From Cantharellus purpuraceus (lineage: Eukaryota; Basidiomycota; Agaricomycetes; Cantharellales; Hydnaceae): DNA of 64,000 bases. This document shows positions 30,800 through 42,291 of the stretch, one piece after another. Where the stretch lies: assembly GCA_025174535.1 (NCBI GenBank), contig JALBUN010000036.1, positions 34,856 to 98,855 on the forward strand, in the 5' to 3' direction. The notes below the pieces were generated by a model. The model was given only the letters and a program-made list of their open reading frames with translations. It ran no database searches and had not been told where the DNA came from. Made by a program: the position numbers and the translations under genes. Positions within the stretch are counted from its first letter, which is position 1. Every line of letters starts with the position of its first letter.

Positions 30800-33306
30800 A
30801 TGCGGGTCATTCCAGGTTTTCTTTTATTGAGTCTCATGGTGACACTATCTCTGAAGCTATTGTGCAAGGTGCCGCTTGACTATGCACATCCTGAAGTGGG
30901 GAGTGCAACCCTTGCGCTCGCCCGGCTGAGAGCCACCAGATACCCTCGACATGGCACCATATTCACTAATCCAGGTATGTAGTCGCCGGGTGCCGTAGAA
31001 GAGTGAAAAGTTGACCAAGAACTAGGCGGACCTGGAAACAGCGGAGTCCAATTTCTACTTGGTAGAGCTGGCAAAATAATTAGCACAATTACTGATGGTA
31101 GTTACGACATCGTAAGTGCGTACATTGAATGCCCAAGTTCTCATGTGGGGCACGATGGATTTATCGCCTTGAATATCAGGCTGGGATCCACGAGGCGTGG
31201 GACAGAGCAGGTGCGTTGGCTCAGTGAACTATTTCTGCTATGTTTATGTTTGGCTTCATCGATGACCCAGCCCTCAAATTTCTTGCGGATTTACGTCACT
31301 GGATACTTACGATTCATTTCTTGAAAACACTACTTCAATGGTTGGATTCGAAGCTCAAGGAAATTTCATTGACCAGGATGATATCCATGCTTTTTTTGCA
31401 AAGGTAAAAGAGACAGACGCCAAGCTTTTGCAGATGGGGCAAAGATGTTTAGTGACGGACGGTGGTTTCCTAAAGTATATGGGCACGGTGAGATTGACTT
31501 TACTATGCCAGACAAACCCTTATGTCACTTTGTCAGGCGGCCGTGGTGCGAGACATGGTTTCTCTCTCAGATTCCATTGATGGAGCCGGTATGCCGATAA
31601 ACTACTGGGGCTTCAGGTCAGCATCCTTCACATGGTAATAGTCTACGTTCTATCAACAGTGCTATTAGTTATGGCACTGTAATAGGAAACTATTTTGTAA
31701 ACAGTATGTACAAGGTTCAACTTCTTACGGCGTCGTCCCAAGTTAATCATTATTTAGTGTTCCCCCATGTAGGTTGCGATGCACTTTCCTCTTCTGACCT
31801 TCTGATTGAGAACCCTCCTAGCGCGTTGGCCGTGTTGTATTCGATGGTGTAGTCGATTCCATAACGCAAGACATTCACTGCCATTGCCATGGTCGGATGA
31901 CATGCTGATTTCCCGATCGTAGATGGGCGACTATGCCAACTTACAAAGTCTGTTTTATCACTGTTTCTAATCAGACGTGTCCTGACAACGACGCGTTGAG
32001 GAATAGATTTTTGCTGGTGCGGACTCGTGCATTTTACTCCTAGTCTAGTCGCTAATTTGATGAAATATTGCTCGCTTATCCCAGGTTCCTTGTCTGGTTC
32101 AGAATCCGCTTTGGAAGGGTTCGCAGAAAAGTGTTCCGAAGCTGGGCCGAGGAATTGCGCAATGGGACAGGAGTTTTCCACAGCCACGTCTATTCTACAG
32201 ATTATGCGAGACCTCATCAATGTGCGTATAGGAGCTTTCTTGAACTCTTTACTCATATTGCTTCTGCTGCTGAAATAGAAGGCGTACGAATTAAAGAAAG
32301 CGAATCGTTCTGAAACCACCTCGTTTGATATACGCGGTATGGTGTAGAACTTTACTCTCCAGAGCTTGTTCTAATGATTGTGTAGCGTTTTTGGAAAGCG
32401 AGCTGTACACACCATTAACATGGACTACGGAGCTGGTACCACAACTTGATGCTTGGAGGATGATGTTTGAGAATGCTACTATTGGCAATGCTACTGCTGA
32501 AGTTAGGGCGTCGCGCTCACGTCGAAGTTCTCGCAGGAGTACCAGTCAACTGCAAAACACTGTAGATCCTACTGTGCAGGCGGTGTTATCGTGGGTTTCC
32601 CCCAGGTGTCCCTAGACGACGGTGCTGAAGTCACCTTAGTGAACTGGTGATATCCTGTGTGGACAGTATTGACCAGGGGGATGTAACAACCAAACAGGTT
32701 TTCCAAGAGGTGGTCCGAGTCACGCATAATGTTGCACCAACCTGTTTGTTTCCTATCATCAAAACGTGTTCCTTGCTGACCCAATATATAGTTGGGGAGG
32801 TTACGCTCGTAACTGTGAGTTCGATTTTAACTAGTTTCTTGGATAGTTGACGTGTCATGCATAGGGCCAAATGTTCTGTCACCGCTTTCCCGTACGTGCA
32901 ATTGAACGGTTCACAGGTCCATTCAACCGGAATCTTGTCAACCCTATTATAGTCATTGGCAATAGGGTAGGCGTCATAATCACAGTGTTAAAGGGGCACT
33001 CACACAAGGGACTTGCAGGCAGACCCAGTTACGCCTGTGATGAATGCTCAAAAGATTGCCATGCGTCTAGGTTCGAGTGCTCGCCTCGTGGTACAGGATG
33101 GAATCGGAGTCAGTTGTCATGCCGTTCTTTCGATCGTCTGTATACACGGTTGACCTATTGAATAGCACACGTCGCTTGCAGAAAATTCAGATTGTACGCA
33201 GGCCGTGGTCCGCAACTACTTCATGAATGGAGAGGTATGTCCTTCAGAGGAAATTCTATTGCTTTCAGCTTATGCAACACACTTCAGCTACCGCCCGCTG
33301 GCCTAG
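30800..33306 (+). CDS. S33 alpha/beta-hydrolase, tripeptidyl-aminopeptidase-like, possibly inactivated
   Basis: Family of secreted fungal TAP-like peptidases. The exon start 30800 gives a hydrophobic N-terminus (MRVIPGFLLLSLMVTLSLKL), then VPLDYAHPEVGSATLAL and HGTIFTNPGGPGNSG (oxyanion loop, across an intron at 30975-31025). Next are YDIVSWDPRGVGQS (intron 31116-31179), GFEAQGNFIDQDDIHAFF, VVRDMVSLSDSIDGAGMPIN and YWGFSYGTVIGNYF, where the nucleophile Ser codon is split by the intron at 31617-31668. After NMFPHVG (31770) the expected continuation is missing until SESALEGFAEKCSEAGPRNC (32092). Later blocks: VTTKQVFQEVVRVTHNVAP, MFCHRFPVRAIERFTGPFNR, NPIIVIGN and a TAP-like C-terminus to the TAG at 33306. 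About ten short introns. The gap may be a disruption. Confidence 0.7.
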
Positions 33307-34101
33307 TTTGTAAAACGGACCAAGCATTGTTTCCCCCGAACAGAACTTTGATATCTGAGAATCCTCATGACCTTTAACCGACAATCTCTTTAGGTCTTGG
33401 GTCAGTTTATGCTGTAGATACCCAATCATGGCTTCAAATGTAGAGTAAGTTACTATTCCTCTGCCGTCCCAGCCACCACATATTGCAGCATGTAGCAGGC
33501 AATACGATTGTGACTTAAAAATCTCACGCATAGTTTGCGCGTGAAGCCGGAGGTCCACCGTTATATGTTGGTATGATGAAACTAGAACCCCGAATGACAT
33601 GCGTGAAGACGAGTAATTTACCAATGGATTTTTCCCACAGAGCATGAAGGGGGATTTGTGTGGAGTAAATACAGAAGATCGGCAGAGTTCGAGCATGGAA
33701 TGAACACCAGCCATCTCACATGTTAGAGTATGTGCTAGAGTGGCAGTACAGTTCAATAGCCATGGCAAGTCGGTGATGATGTCTATGACATGGGTAAGAT
33801 TCAAAGTTGCTAGTGAGCCGTGAATCATGGCGCGTTGCTCGTACCAGACAATCACAATAAATACAGTATGTAGAATCAAGTATGACATGACACGATGAGA
33901 ATGATATCCATGAACTGGGATAATAGGTCGGAACACAATGGTGGTGATAATAAAAATTTGTCGTGGCGTGGCGAAGTCCGTAATGCATCATGAGCAGTCA
34001 CACATTAAGGAACTGAAGAGGAATGTGACCGATACAGTGGAGGGAAAAGGCAAAGCGTTGAATCGTAAGCCATGAATGGGAATCGCGTCGCAAAGCAACA
34101 A
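33307..34101 (-). other. Interval with a 223-codon minus ORF of doubtful reality
   Basis: A minus-strand frame at 33936-33265 (MFRPIIPVHGYHSHRVMSYL...) is unusually long for chance, has a hydrophobic start and no recognised domain. It overlaps the hydrolase end in antisense. No homologous family is recognised. The rest of the interval up to the kinase stop at 34102 holds nothing I can name. Confidence 0.2.
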
Positions 34102-36434
34102 TCATGTTCTGTTGTTGGAATTGTAGTTGCGAACAGCGCGCACACCACAATCACGGGGGGCAAAATCTCCACACTTGATATGGGTCCTAACGTAAAAGAA
34201 GTGCCGGGTTAGATATGAGGAAATTCATGAATGAAGAAGGATAATGTGGATTCAAATGCGTGGGTGGGACGTCTACTCTGCAAACTTGAGAGACAAACAA
34301 AGTGCTAATTACTCACCTCAACCCACAATCGTCGCACTCTAGCACTGGTTTCCACCCTAACCTCTTCGAACAGAGATCACATCGCGCCACTAAAAGTCCG
34401 CTCGAGAAGAAAAAGTCGAAGGGGCTCCACAAAGGTGCTGCTGCAAGTGCGGTGACGCCATTGGAGTTTGCTGCAGCCATATTCTGGTTACTGGAGGTCT
34501 TCTGAACGGCAGGGCTGGTTGAAGATGAGGAGGGACCGGGAGAAGAAGGGACACCTGCGCCAATGCCAGTACCAGCACGTTTGGCACCAGGCTTTATCAA
34601 AGTAAAACGGTGTAGAAGCGCGGGTGGCGGTGAGGGTGACACCACCCGCTCCATCAGGCCAGTCGATAGTTCACCACACTCAACTCCCCCTAGACTGTCT
34701 ACTTGCGCACGCAAGGCGCTCCCACCAATGCCATCGCTCTCTACCGGTCCACGCACGGTGCTACCACCTTCAGTTGCGCCTGCAAGGCTGAACATGCTCC
34801 CTGTAGCGGTATGGAAACTATCGATGCTTAATAGGCTGTTCGTAATGCCGTGCCCAATCTCCGCGCGGACGGTGGTGGATGACTGTGTAATATCGACGAT
34901 GTCGTTCTCTAGGAGAGGAGGATGTACTGTTAGAATCGACGATCTTAAAGCACCTGTTGGGGCTGCGCGCACTACAGTGGTACTGTAGTCTGATGGGGTC
35001 GAAAATGACGAAGTAGTACGAGATGTGGGCTCCGAGAAAGAGGCCGTGTTGTGATTGAGAAGGGCCTCGTTCGCTGAAATCTGATGTTAGTCGCAGGATT
35101 GTAAAGTAGACAGAACAGCAAAGGACGGATGAAGAGAAGTGTTGTAAAGGTCCCGGCTAACAAAAACAGCCGACAGCTTACCGCTTTGCTCGTCGCTCCA
35201 GCCATTCCCCAGACCTAAGTCGACACTCCCCAACCCCAGAACAGCTTGCATCAGCTCTTCATCATCACTCTCACTCTCGCTGTGTACCTCCTTCACACTG
35301 ATTGTCTCGCCACCCCTCAGGTCATTCGCAACGCCAATCCCAAAGCTTGGAATGCGAGGGGCGGGACCTCTTCTCCTGCCGGCTGTTAAAAACTTGACAC
35401 TTCCAACATGACCATCATCCAACTCGGTCGGTCTCGCGAGCACCTCGAGTTCAATCCTCCTCAGACGTTCCAAAACATCTTTCACCAGTGGCCTCTCCGC
35501 TGGACTCTCCTTCAAGCAATCAAGCGCAAGGTCCACAAATGCTGGAGGGCACCCTGGACTCGCTCTGCTGCGCACCTCCGTGGAGTCAATGCCAAACCGG
35601 GGAGCACTCCTCGCAAAATGTGAGTCGTCTGCTAGTTGACGAGAGGCAATCTCAGAAAGGACAACGCCGAGGCTGAAAAGATCGGTTGGGAGGTCAAAAG
35701 GCGTTCCAAGGAGGATCTCGGGCGACATGTACGCGTCAGTGCCGCAGAAAGTGAGTCGCTTCGACTCGGAGGCATTCCGTGCGGCAATGCGAGCAAACCC
35801 AAAATCAGTGATTTTGAGGCGGAGATTTGCAGTGAGAAGCAGATTTTCCCCCTTCAGGTCGCGGTGAATACACTGTGAAATGTCAGACTTGGAGCGACCA
35901 GGGAAGGAGGCAGGCATACCTTGCGCGCGTGCAGGTAGGCAAGGGCACGACAGATATCAGTGGCAAAAGAAAGGCGCAGACGCCATGGAAATGGCTTTGT
36001 CTTGTCATGGATGTACAACCGCAGGTTGCCATTCTCGATGTACTCTGAGACGATGAAGATGCGGCCGTCAGGGGCTCGAGAGAGACCGAGGTAGAGGACG
36101 ACATTCGGATGGCGGGCCTCCTTCATGAGACGCCACTCCCTCTCAAAGTACTTTGCAACGTCGTACTCGGAGGAAGGAAGCACCTCCTTGATCGCGACAT
36201 CGATGCCGAGGTACGTTCCTTGTGTCGGTCAGCTCTCGGTTAACTAAAGCAAAGGCCACGAGCTGCTGCTGACCTTTGTAGACATTGCCAAAGGAACCTG
36301 ACCCAAGTTTTGTCCAATTTCCTTTGATATCCTGGGCACAGTTAGCACTCCTAACATACCCGTGCAATTCGGGCAACTCGGTCCCCTGCAGAACATACCT
36401 CGTAAGGAATGACATCGAAAGAAGACTCTGACAT
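34102..36434 (-). CDS. Protein kinase (TKL-like) with C-terminal C1-type zinc finger
   Basis: Six exons by my reading: 36434-36399, 36331-36274, 36218-35920, 35872-35182, 35073-34317, 34186-34102; the total is 1,926 nt, 641 residues in one frame. The kinase domain lies near residues 15-290: glycine loop LGSGSFGNVYKG, VAIKEV lysine, catalytic loop HRDLKGEN, DFGFARIA, and YMSPEILLGTP in place of APE. A long Ser/Thr/Pro-rich region follows, then CDLC...CDDC-GLRT-H-IK-C-GDFAPRD-C at the extreme C-terminus. This matches the C1 spacing CX2C...CX2CX4HX2CX7C, with the last part in its own exon. It is likely a cytoplasmic signalling kinase with a lipid- or protein-binding finger. Catalytic residues all look present. 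Confidence 0.88.
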
Positions 36435-37110
36435 GATAGCGAGAGCCCTCGTCGACCCTATCTACCTAATGTGGTCCGAGCGTGAGGATGCCAAGATAGG
36501 TTTACAGTAGGAGGCGCCGCTAGTTTTGCCAATGAGAGGAGGAGAGCGGACGGTCAAGTCATGATATCACGTGACTGGTCGCGTCTCCTAGCTCTCTCGT
36601 ACTTGACTTACATCTGTGCGTATATCAGGTCTAATTATAGCTCTTGTCTCACAACGCGACTCCGCTTCCGCTAAGTTCCTTTGCCTCTCCATCCCGCCAG
36701 CCAATCGCCATAGCCATTTTCACAGCCCGAGCAAGCAGGCCCCCCTCGCCTCGTGCATTCGCTTGTGCTCCGCGGTCTTGGACAACCTGCTGCTCCGGGC
36801 CGCTCCACTTTAGACAGACTTTGATGCTATGGCGAAGTATAAAGAAGTAGTGCTTTTAGCTCACACAAGCTGCTACACATACACCCAATGTCACCCGCAG
36901 AGCGTTGCGCAATCGCTTTGGCTAAGAGTCGTGTAGTTTGCTTTCCCAACACAGTTGAGGGCTGGCCTGGGTGACGAGTAGTGAATAAGCACTATGAAGC
37001 AGCAAAGGTTGAGTCAACAGCCTGGCTGAGAAGCTTACATCCTTTCGACGAGGATGGGCAGAAAGAGTTTGACACTTGTCATTTCTGTATGTTTCACCAT
37101 GCCCATCGAC
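36435..37110. other. Intergenic, upstream of the kinase
   Basis: Contains the kinase promoter side (the start codon is at 36434, minus). Short ORFs around 36616-36850 are C-rich and show no domain; I see no gene. A GATATCACGTGACT motif near 36563-36576 contains the E-box-like CACGTG, a possible regulator site. Confidence 0.4.
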
Positions 37111-37550
37111 ACCATTCATTGGTCACATGCTTGGAATGAATTTACGTTTTCTTGTGTCACTTGCCTATCCATGGTCAAAGAAAGGTCACCAGTTCTAGTA
37201 ATTGATATTGTGGATACACAAGCTGATGGAATTGTTATACCCAGAGCATTTTAGTTGCGATACTTGTCTTTGTCTTTGATGCATATTCTGATGCTGCATG
37301 CAAAGATGTGCGGAAACAGGCCAACATCATCATGGATGCATTAAGCACCCACATAAGCCGCGTCCTGCAGGCGAGAACTTGCTTGGGGAAGTCTCCAGGC
37401 AGTAAGTATACCTTAATCATGAGACTTGTCATTCATCTGATGCATTTTACAGATTTTGGGAATGAGGGCTCAAAACTGCTTCAAAAAACGCTGCACATCG
37501 ACTGGTTGAGGCCTTCCAAATTTGACACAGCCACTGGTGAGTAATCGTTC
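37110..37550 (+). pseudogene. Fungal sesquiterpene synthase remnant
   Basis: Pieces in shifting frames match the class I terpene cyclase family of mushrooms: FLVSLAYPW near 37145-37170, FVFDAYSDAACKDVRKQANI with IMDAL (the Asp-rich motif region, normally D-E-H-S-D, here DAYSD) at 37265-37345, then after a frameshift HPHKPRPAGENLLGEVSRQ at 37347-37400. After an intron-like gap comes FWE-stop-GLKTASKNAAHRLVEAF at 37450-37520, with a second stop further on. The downstream NSE/DTE metal-binding motif and C-terminus are not recognisable. An active enzyme would cyclise farnesyl diphosphate; this copy is dead. Confidence 0.7.
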
Positions 37551-38617
37551 CGACTAAGTATCGTTCTGATTCGGATCGATGTCAATCAGTGCAAGTGCGA
37601 CAAAGTGTCACTTTGCTCCAAATACCCTCAAACCTAGAGTCATGGAGGCGTTGATTCGAGATAGGAGGGACATAGCAAGTCGAAAGTGCAATTGAGATGC
37701 CAGAGTTATTGCCGTCGGCTGGGTGTAACGAAGTAGAAGCGAGACTTAAATAGTATACTCAGATGTTCAGGCAATAGACCAGTCCGAACGAGTACGTGTT
37801 CAGTCCCAAGAAAGGTGTCCTACATGCGAATGGTCCCACTAATAAGGGTTCTGTCCTTGTCTCAGTCCAATCCGGTGGACTGCGGTTACATATTGCCTGG
37901 AAACAAGGATCGAATGAAGTCCGACTTCGGCAGCTCCTTTCACTGGCCCGAGCTGGTACCACCAACTCAGATGAACTCCGAAAATGATCCAGATCTAGAG
38001 ACAGTTTAAGACTCTTGTGAGTCACCACACTGATCTTGTCAACAAAATGATTCTCTCACAGTTGAAAAATGACACTTACCAAATTAGGCTTGTCTGCTGT
38101 GCGGTAGCCTATGCCATAGACTCCATTTGTGGAACTAAGTGCCAACTTGAAGCTAGACGCCGTCTCTATGATGGAGGACACGAAAGGCGTCTTTATAATA
38201 CAAGCAAGCAACTCTGGCAATGCACGAATATATTTCGATGGTGCACCTGGCTGGCCACTCTGATCAGTGACATCTGGCTGCTGTTGACGAACGGGTGACA
38301 AATGATGGCAATACTGAAGGACAGGTGACAACGATCCTGGTAAGTTGGCATCTCACACTCATGTTGGTAGGTGATGCACGATCATTCTGCCGTCGACATC
38401 GCTCTCACACGCTCTCCAAAGTTGAGACGATGGCTCACTGTGGCCTTATGTGGACGGGAAGCATACATGTCACATCACAGACTTGTCATTAGCCATCTTC
38501 TCGTCCCACAGTTAACATTTGACAGACGCAGCCTTATAAGATGGGGCCCAACGCATTTGCGCTGTCCTAATAAACTGTCATTAACTCTCCCGCTTCGGGT
38601 GATTAGTCCCCTAACAA
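37551..38617. other. Unassigned interval
   Basis: It may contain further decayed sequence of the terpene synthase (a PRVMEALIRDRRDIASRK-like reading near 37632-37685) but nothing firm. Several GTGAGT/AG pairs hint at old introns. No complete gene is supported. Confidence 0.35.
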
Positions 38618-40084
38618 ATGTCACCCGAGGGTTACGCAGCCGCTGTGGGTAGTACCCCGTCCATCGTCACTACATGCAACGTCGGTGAGTGAACTACATC
38701 ATCACCTAGCCACTGCTCGCGACCTACGTTGTCCTTTGTAGTTGCGGCGTCTGTGTTCGTCCTATACGATCACCTCATCACTTTAGGGGACGAAGTGAGA
38801 CTCTTGATATATTGAATGTACTCCTTTGCTCAATCATCCACAGGTGGAACTCATATGGAGGTTGTAGCCACCCTTACTTATGTCTCTGATGCTGAAGGGT
38901 TATATTCTGGATCAGAGCGAAACTCACATGGGTCAGCATACTATTTTATCTTAATCGTTATTTGACGGTTGGAATCAGATTGTATGTGTCCTTCGTATCT
39001 CTCCTCTTCTGCGTATCTGATACACTTCTCAGGTCCCACCTGATATTTTGCTCTAATGTTTTCGGTGTGATACCACTATCGCCATCGGGCTGCTTCATTT
39101 GGCAGTGGTTTCAAATCATAACAGGCCAGATCCTGTTCCTGGATGTAGAGATCTTGCTCATCACACGAGGTCACCGTTCTGCTTGACTCAATTTTCAATG
39201 GGTTTACCTATTCATATGCAGTATTTGCATACTATGGGCGAAATAGAGCTTTACTCGTGTCCTTACTTTTCCTCCTGGCGGGAAACTTGGCCGCGATTAT
39301 TGGAATGGTTGCAACGTCACTGCCGCAGGCTCGTTTGGAATCTAACGACATGCCCGCGTACCATGCTGGTTCTTGCATTGGAAGCACGATCCCAATCAAA
39401 TTCTCCAGCTTTTGGTGCGTCATTATGTAGTCAAGTGGTATGATGGCGTCTGAGGTATCATTCTACCTGCCCAGGATTCTTCCCCTCATCACACACAGTA
39501 TCGTGACAATTCTCACGATCACGCGGTATTTCAAGACGAGAATAAGCCATGGACCCAGTCCTGCCCTGCTTACCATCTTCGTGAGGGACCACACTTGGGT
39601 TTTTATGGCAACATTTGGCAAGTTATAGCATCAGCTATCACATTTCTATTAATTGCTTCACAACAGCGGTCTCATTATGGACTATGCTTGCATGGCACTT
39701 TCCAGCCCCTCGTAGCCAGATTGCAATCACGTAGGCGCTTCACCCTTTCCAGGCGTGAGACTCAACTGATCGATGCAATTTGTCTGTTTAGCTGGAATTA
39801 CTCGGTGTTAGGATTTTGTGTGAATATGACTGTTCTCTCCTATCGCCCGTCTCCTCGCATTGTTGACATTCCCATTCAATCAGGGTTCACGCTTGATTTT
39901 AAATTTACGCGCGGCCGCCCTCGGTGGACTGAAAACCGATCCAACATATGTTATAAGTGATGTCAAGTTCAAACAATATGTAGACTCTGGGTCGTCGTCG
40001 GAGGGTTGCATGGACACTGAGAACACCGTCTTGACTATTGGTCCTAAAGATCTCATTGACTCTCATGTTGATGTTAGCCAATGA
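38618..40084 (+). CDS. DUF6533 seven-TM-like membrane protein (copy A)
   Basis: Start MSPEGYAAAVGSTPSIVTTC at 38618. Across short introns it reads VFVLYDHLITLGDE | VELIW R | AKLTWVSILFYLNRYLT (the DUF6533 signature), SGCFIWQWFQIITGQILFLD, RVFAYYGRNRALLVSLLFLL, AGNLAAIIGMVATSL, the ILPLITHSIVTILTI helix followed by LLTIFVRDHTWVFMATF, and GSRLILNLRAAALGG, with a Ser/Thr-rich tail ending IDSHVDVSQ at 40084. About eight exons; each frame joins at GT-AG sites. The family is a large group of uncharacterised Agaricomycete multi-pass proteins. Function unknown. Confidence 0.75.
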
Positions 40085-41006
40085 AGTCTGCCGTTCAACG
40101 TATCGTGCTCCTGCGTTATTTATGCTCGGTGGCGCATCCCTTCACAGGCAATTCACAATAACGAAGCCAGTGTCTCTGCAGATTCTTCCACCAACTGCTC
40201 TGGGGAGAGGCTGACCACATGCACAGGCATTGCACCCAACGCTGAAAGCTAACCTGGATCCCCTCCCTCAAGAACTGTCATTCACGACTATAGCCACCAG
40301 CTGTATTGATTCTGCATCATGTTGCTATGTTTGACTTGATCGCGTCCTTGGGGGGTTCCAGAGGACTGATGAGAAAACGTACTACTCCCTTGGGAAACTG
40401 AGCAGGAAATATGATACACCTCATCGCCACTCAAGATTAACTATGCCCTCAGCTATGATACAGAGGACAGCAATATGGTGAAGAGGCACCAGGGCCTGGA
40501 ATGAAGAACAGAGTACTCAAAGAACCAAGTGAAGACATCCTTCAGGACGCAAAATACAACTGATTCAGGACATAGATCTGATATATGACGCGATTACTTA
40601 ATGTGTCCTACACGGACGATAGGCTACTGCTGAGTCATACACAAGAATAACAAGAAGAAATTTAGTGTATCAACAACAAGAACGAGGAAGAGAAGGAGAG
40701 AGAGAAGACGGAGGTCCTGGAGAAACAGGGGGGGTTGACTTCAAGGAAGGTGAGTGCGTTGCCATTTCTGCACACCTGCAGGACGTCCTTGAGAATCCGG
40801 GAGTAACCGACAAGGTCGTTCTGCAGTGGCAGTGCCCAATGAGATACCGCAGATTGTGCACCACAGCCATGCATGTACCTTTACCCCTCTAGTTGCTCTA
40901 AGCACTGCCTTCATCCTCTACTATTCGTCTATGTTACGACGTAGATTCATGCCTGCACAACTTGAAGGTATGTAACACAAACAGAACCTAGCAGAGCAGT
41001 CCGCTT
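40085..41006. other. Unassigned interval upstream of the F-box-like gene
   Basis: An open frame at 40665-40892 (basic/Gly-rich, then VDFKEGECVAISAHLQDVLE) has no known domain and could be an exon of an unrecognised gene. No convincing start or splice structure. The rest shows nothing. Confidence 0.3.
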
Positions 41007-42203
41007 ATGCGTAGCTTCTATTTGGCACTAGCGCTCCCACGAGAGCTGTTCGACGACATACTATCTGACATTTTTTCAGATCACATCCATTGTCTTCTTG
41101 TGAAAACCGAAGTTCCTCTGTGGGATCCATTCCGCACATTACCACTCGTATCGCACGCCTTCCATGAATCATGTCAAACACTATTTCATCACATTTTCGG
41201 TCCTCTGGAAGATTACGAAACGTGAGCCTTCTTTTGATCGACCTGTACTTGTTCTTTGTTATGACGAAGTCCGAGAAGTATTCATGACATTCTCGACGAC
41301 TCTCTGACGTACTGGAATCAAGCAAACCAACCCCCTACACGGGCCAGGCCCGTGGACGACGTCCCAGAAGAAGAGTTGAAGAATAGCCTTATTCAGGTGT
41401 ACATATGTGCTGCCATTGCAAAGTCGTACCTCAACTTGGATGTGCTATGGCATCTCGAGCTGGAGCGAAAGCGAATCACTGGAGAGCTCGATGACGCTAA
41501 CTGCGACACACACTTCCCAGACGAAAATGATGATACGCCTCCTATTTTACACTCGAGGATGTTCAAGATGCGCGACGATAATATGCACAGGCTATTCCGC
41601 CCTTTGACTTTTGCAATAATACTGTGCGATCGTATTCGCCCGGAGAGGCTGGCATATATAGTAGCTGATTATTTGGCGGAAATGCTACCCTTTTATTCAA
41701 CGGGTGTGTTCTGACCTTCTCATTGAATTATCTGCTTTCACTCACGAACGGGGGGTTATTTAGCACCCATTATCCTCAAGTCAGCGCAGGATCTGGAGAC
41801 GTATGTTTCAGAAGAGTATAGGCTACCAGTGGGAATAGTAAGTTTAGGATTCTAAAAGTGAAGTCGCTCCATCCCTTAACAGACACAGGAAACTTTATCG
41901 AATTGGACACGTCAAGCACTGACCCTTGCAGACAGAACGAGAGAGCTGCTTAAGGAAATGCAGGAGATTGGCAAGTTGGTTCAATCTTTCAAGCGCAGTT
42001 CGTCGATACCATTACGAGTCTTAGAAGTAAGACCTTCATATTGCTATCATGCTTTATTTGATGTGCTCACTTTTAGGCGGTTGTAGGAAACTCACATTCT
42101 AGAGGCTCTTGATCAAGTCGCAACTGCAAATTGGGGCGAGGACACACCTAATCTAAACGAGCATGCCAGGGCCGTTAAAGTGACATTGCAGGCAGCCGAT
42201 TGA
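41007..42203 (+). CDS. F-box-like protein, 325 residues
   Basis: Five exons join in frame: 41007-41221, 41270-41703, 41764-41837, 41889-42026, 42087-42203 (978 nt). The N-terminus ALPRELFDDILSDIF...WDPFRTLPLVSHAFHESCQT fits the F-box-like pattern (LP.EL...IL, then a VS..F helix). F-box proteins bridge substrates to SCF ubiquitin ligases. The rest is helical, with LIQVYICAAIAKSYLNLDVL, RPLTFAIILCDRIRPERLAY and a C-terminal ALTLADRTRELLKEMQEIGK; no substrate-binding repeat is recognised. The large, variable F-box set of Agaricomycetes makes a specific assignment impossible. Confidence 0.72.
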
Positions 42204-42291
42204 GAAGAACCCTCATAACGAAGAACCTTCATAACACCACATACCCATAGTTACTTTCGAGTTCGGCTTTGTCAATTTGTTCACCGTGTCT

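Noticed and set aside
31750..32319. 189-codon minus-strand ORF as a separate host gene
   Set aside because: It lies within the hydrolase gene and partly antisense to its recognised exon at 32092-32219; only the 31768-32091 part may be foreign.
33265..33936. 223-codon minus-strand ORF as a confident gene
   Set aside because: No recognisable domain, antisense overlap with the hydrolase terminus and no clear promoter; kept only as a low-confidence note.
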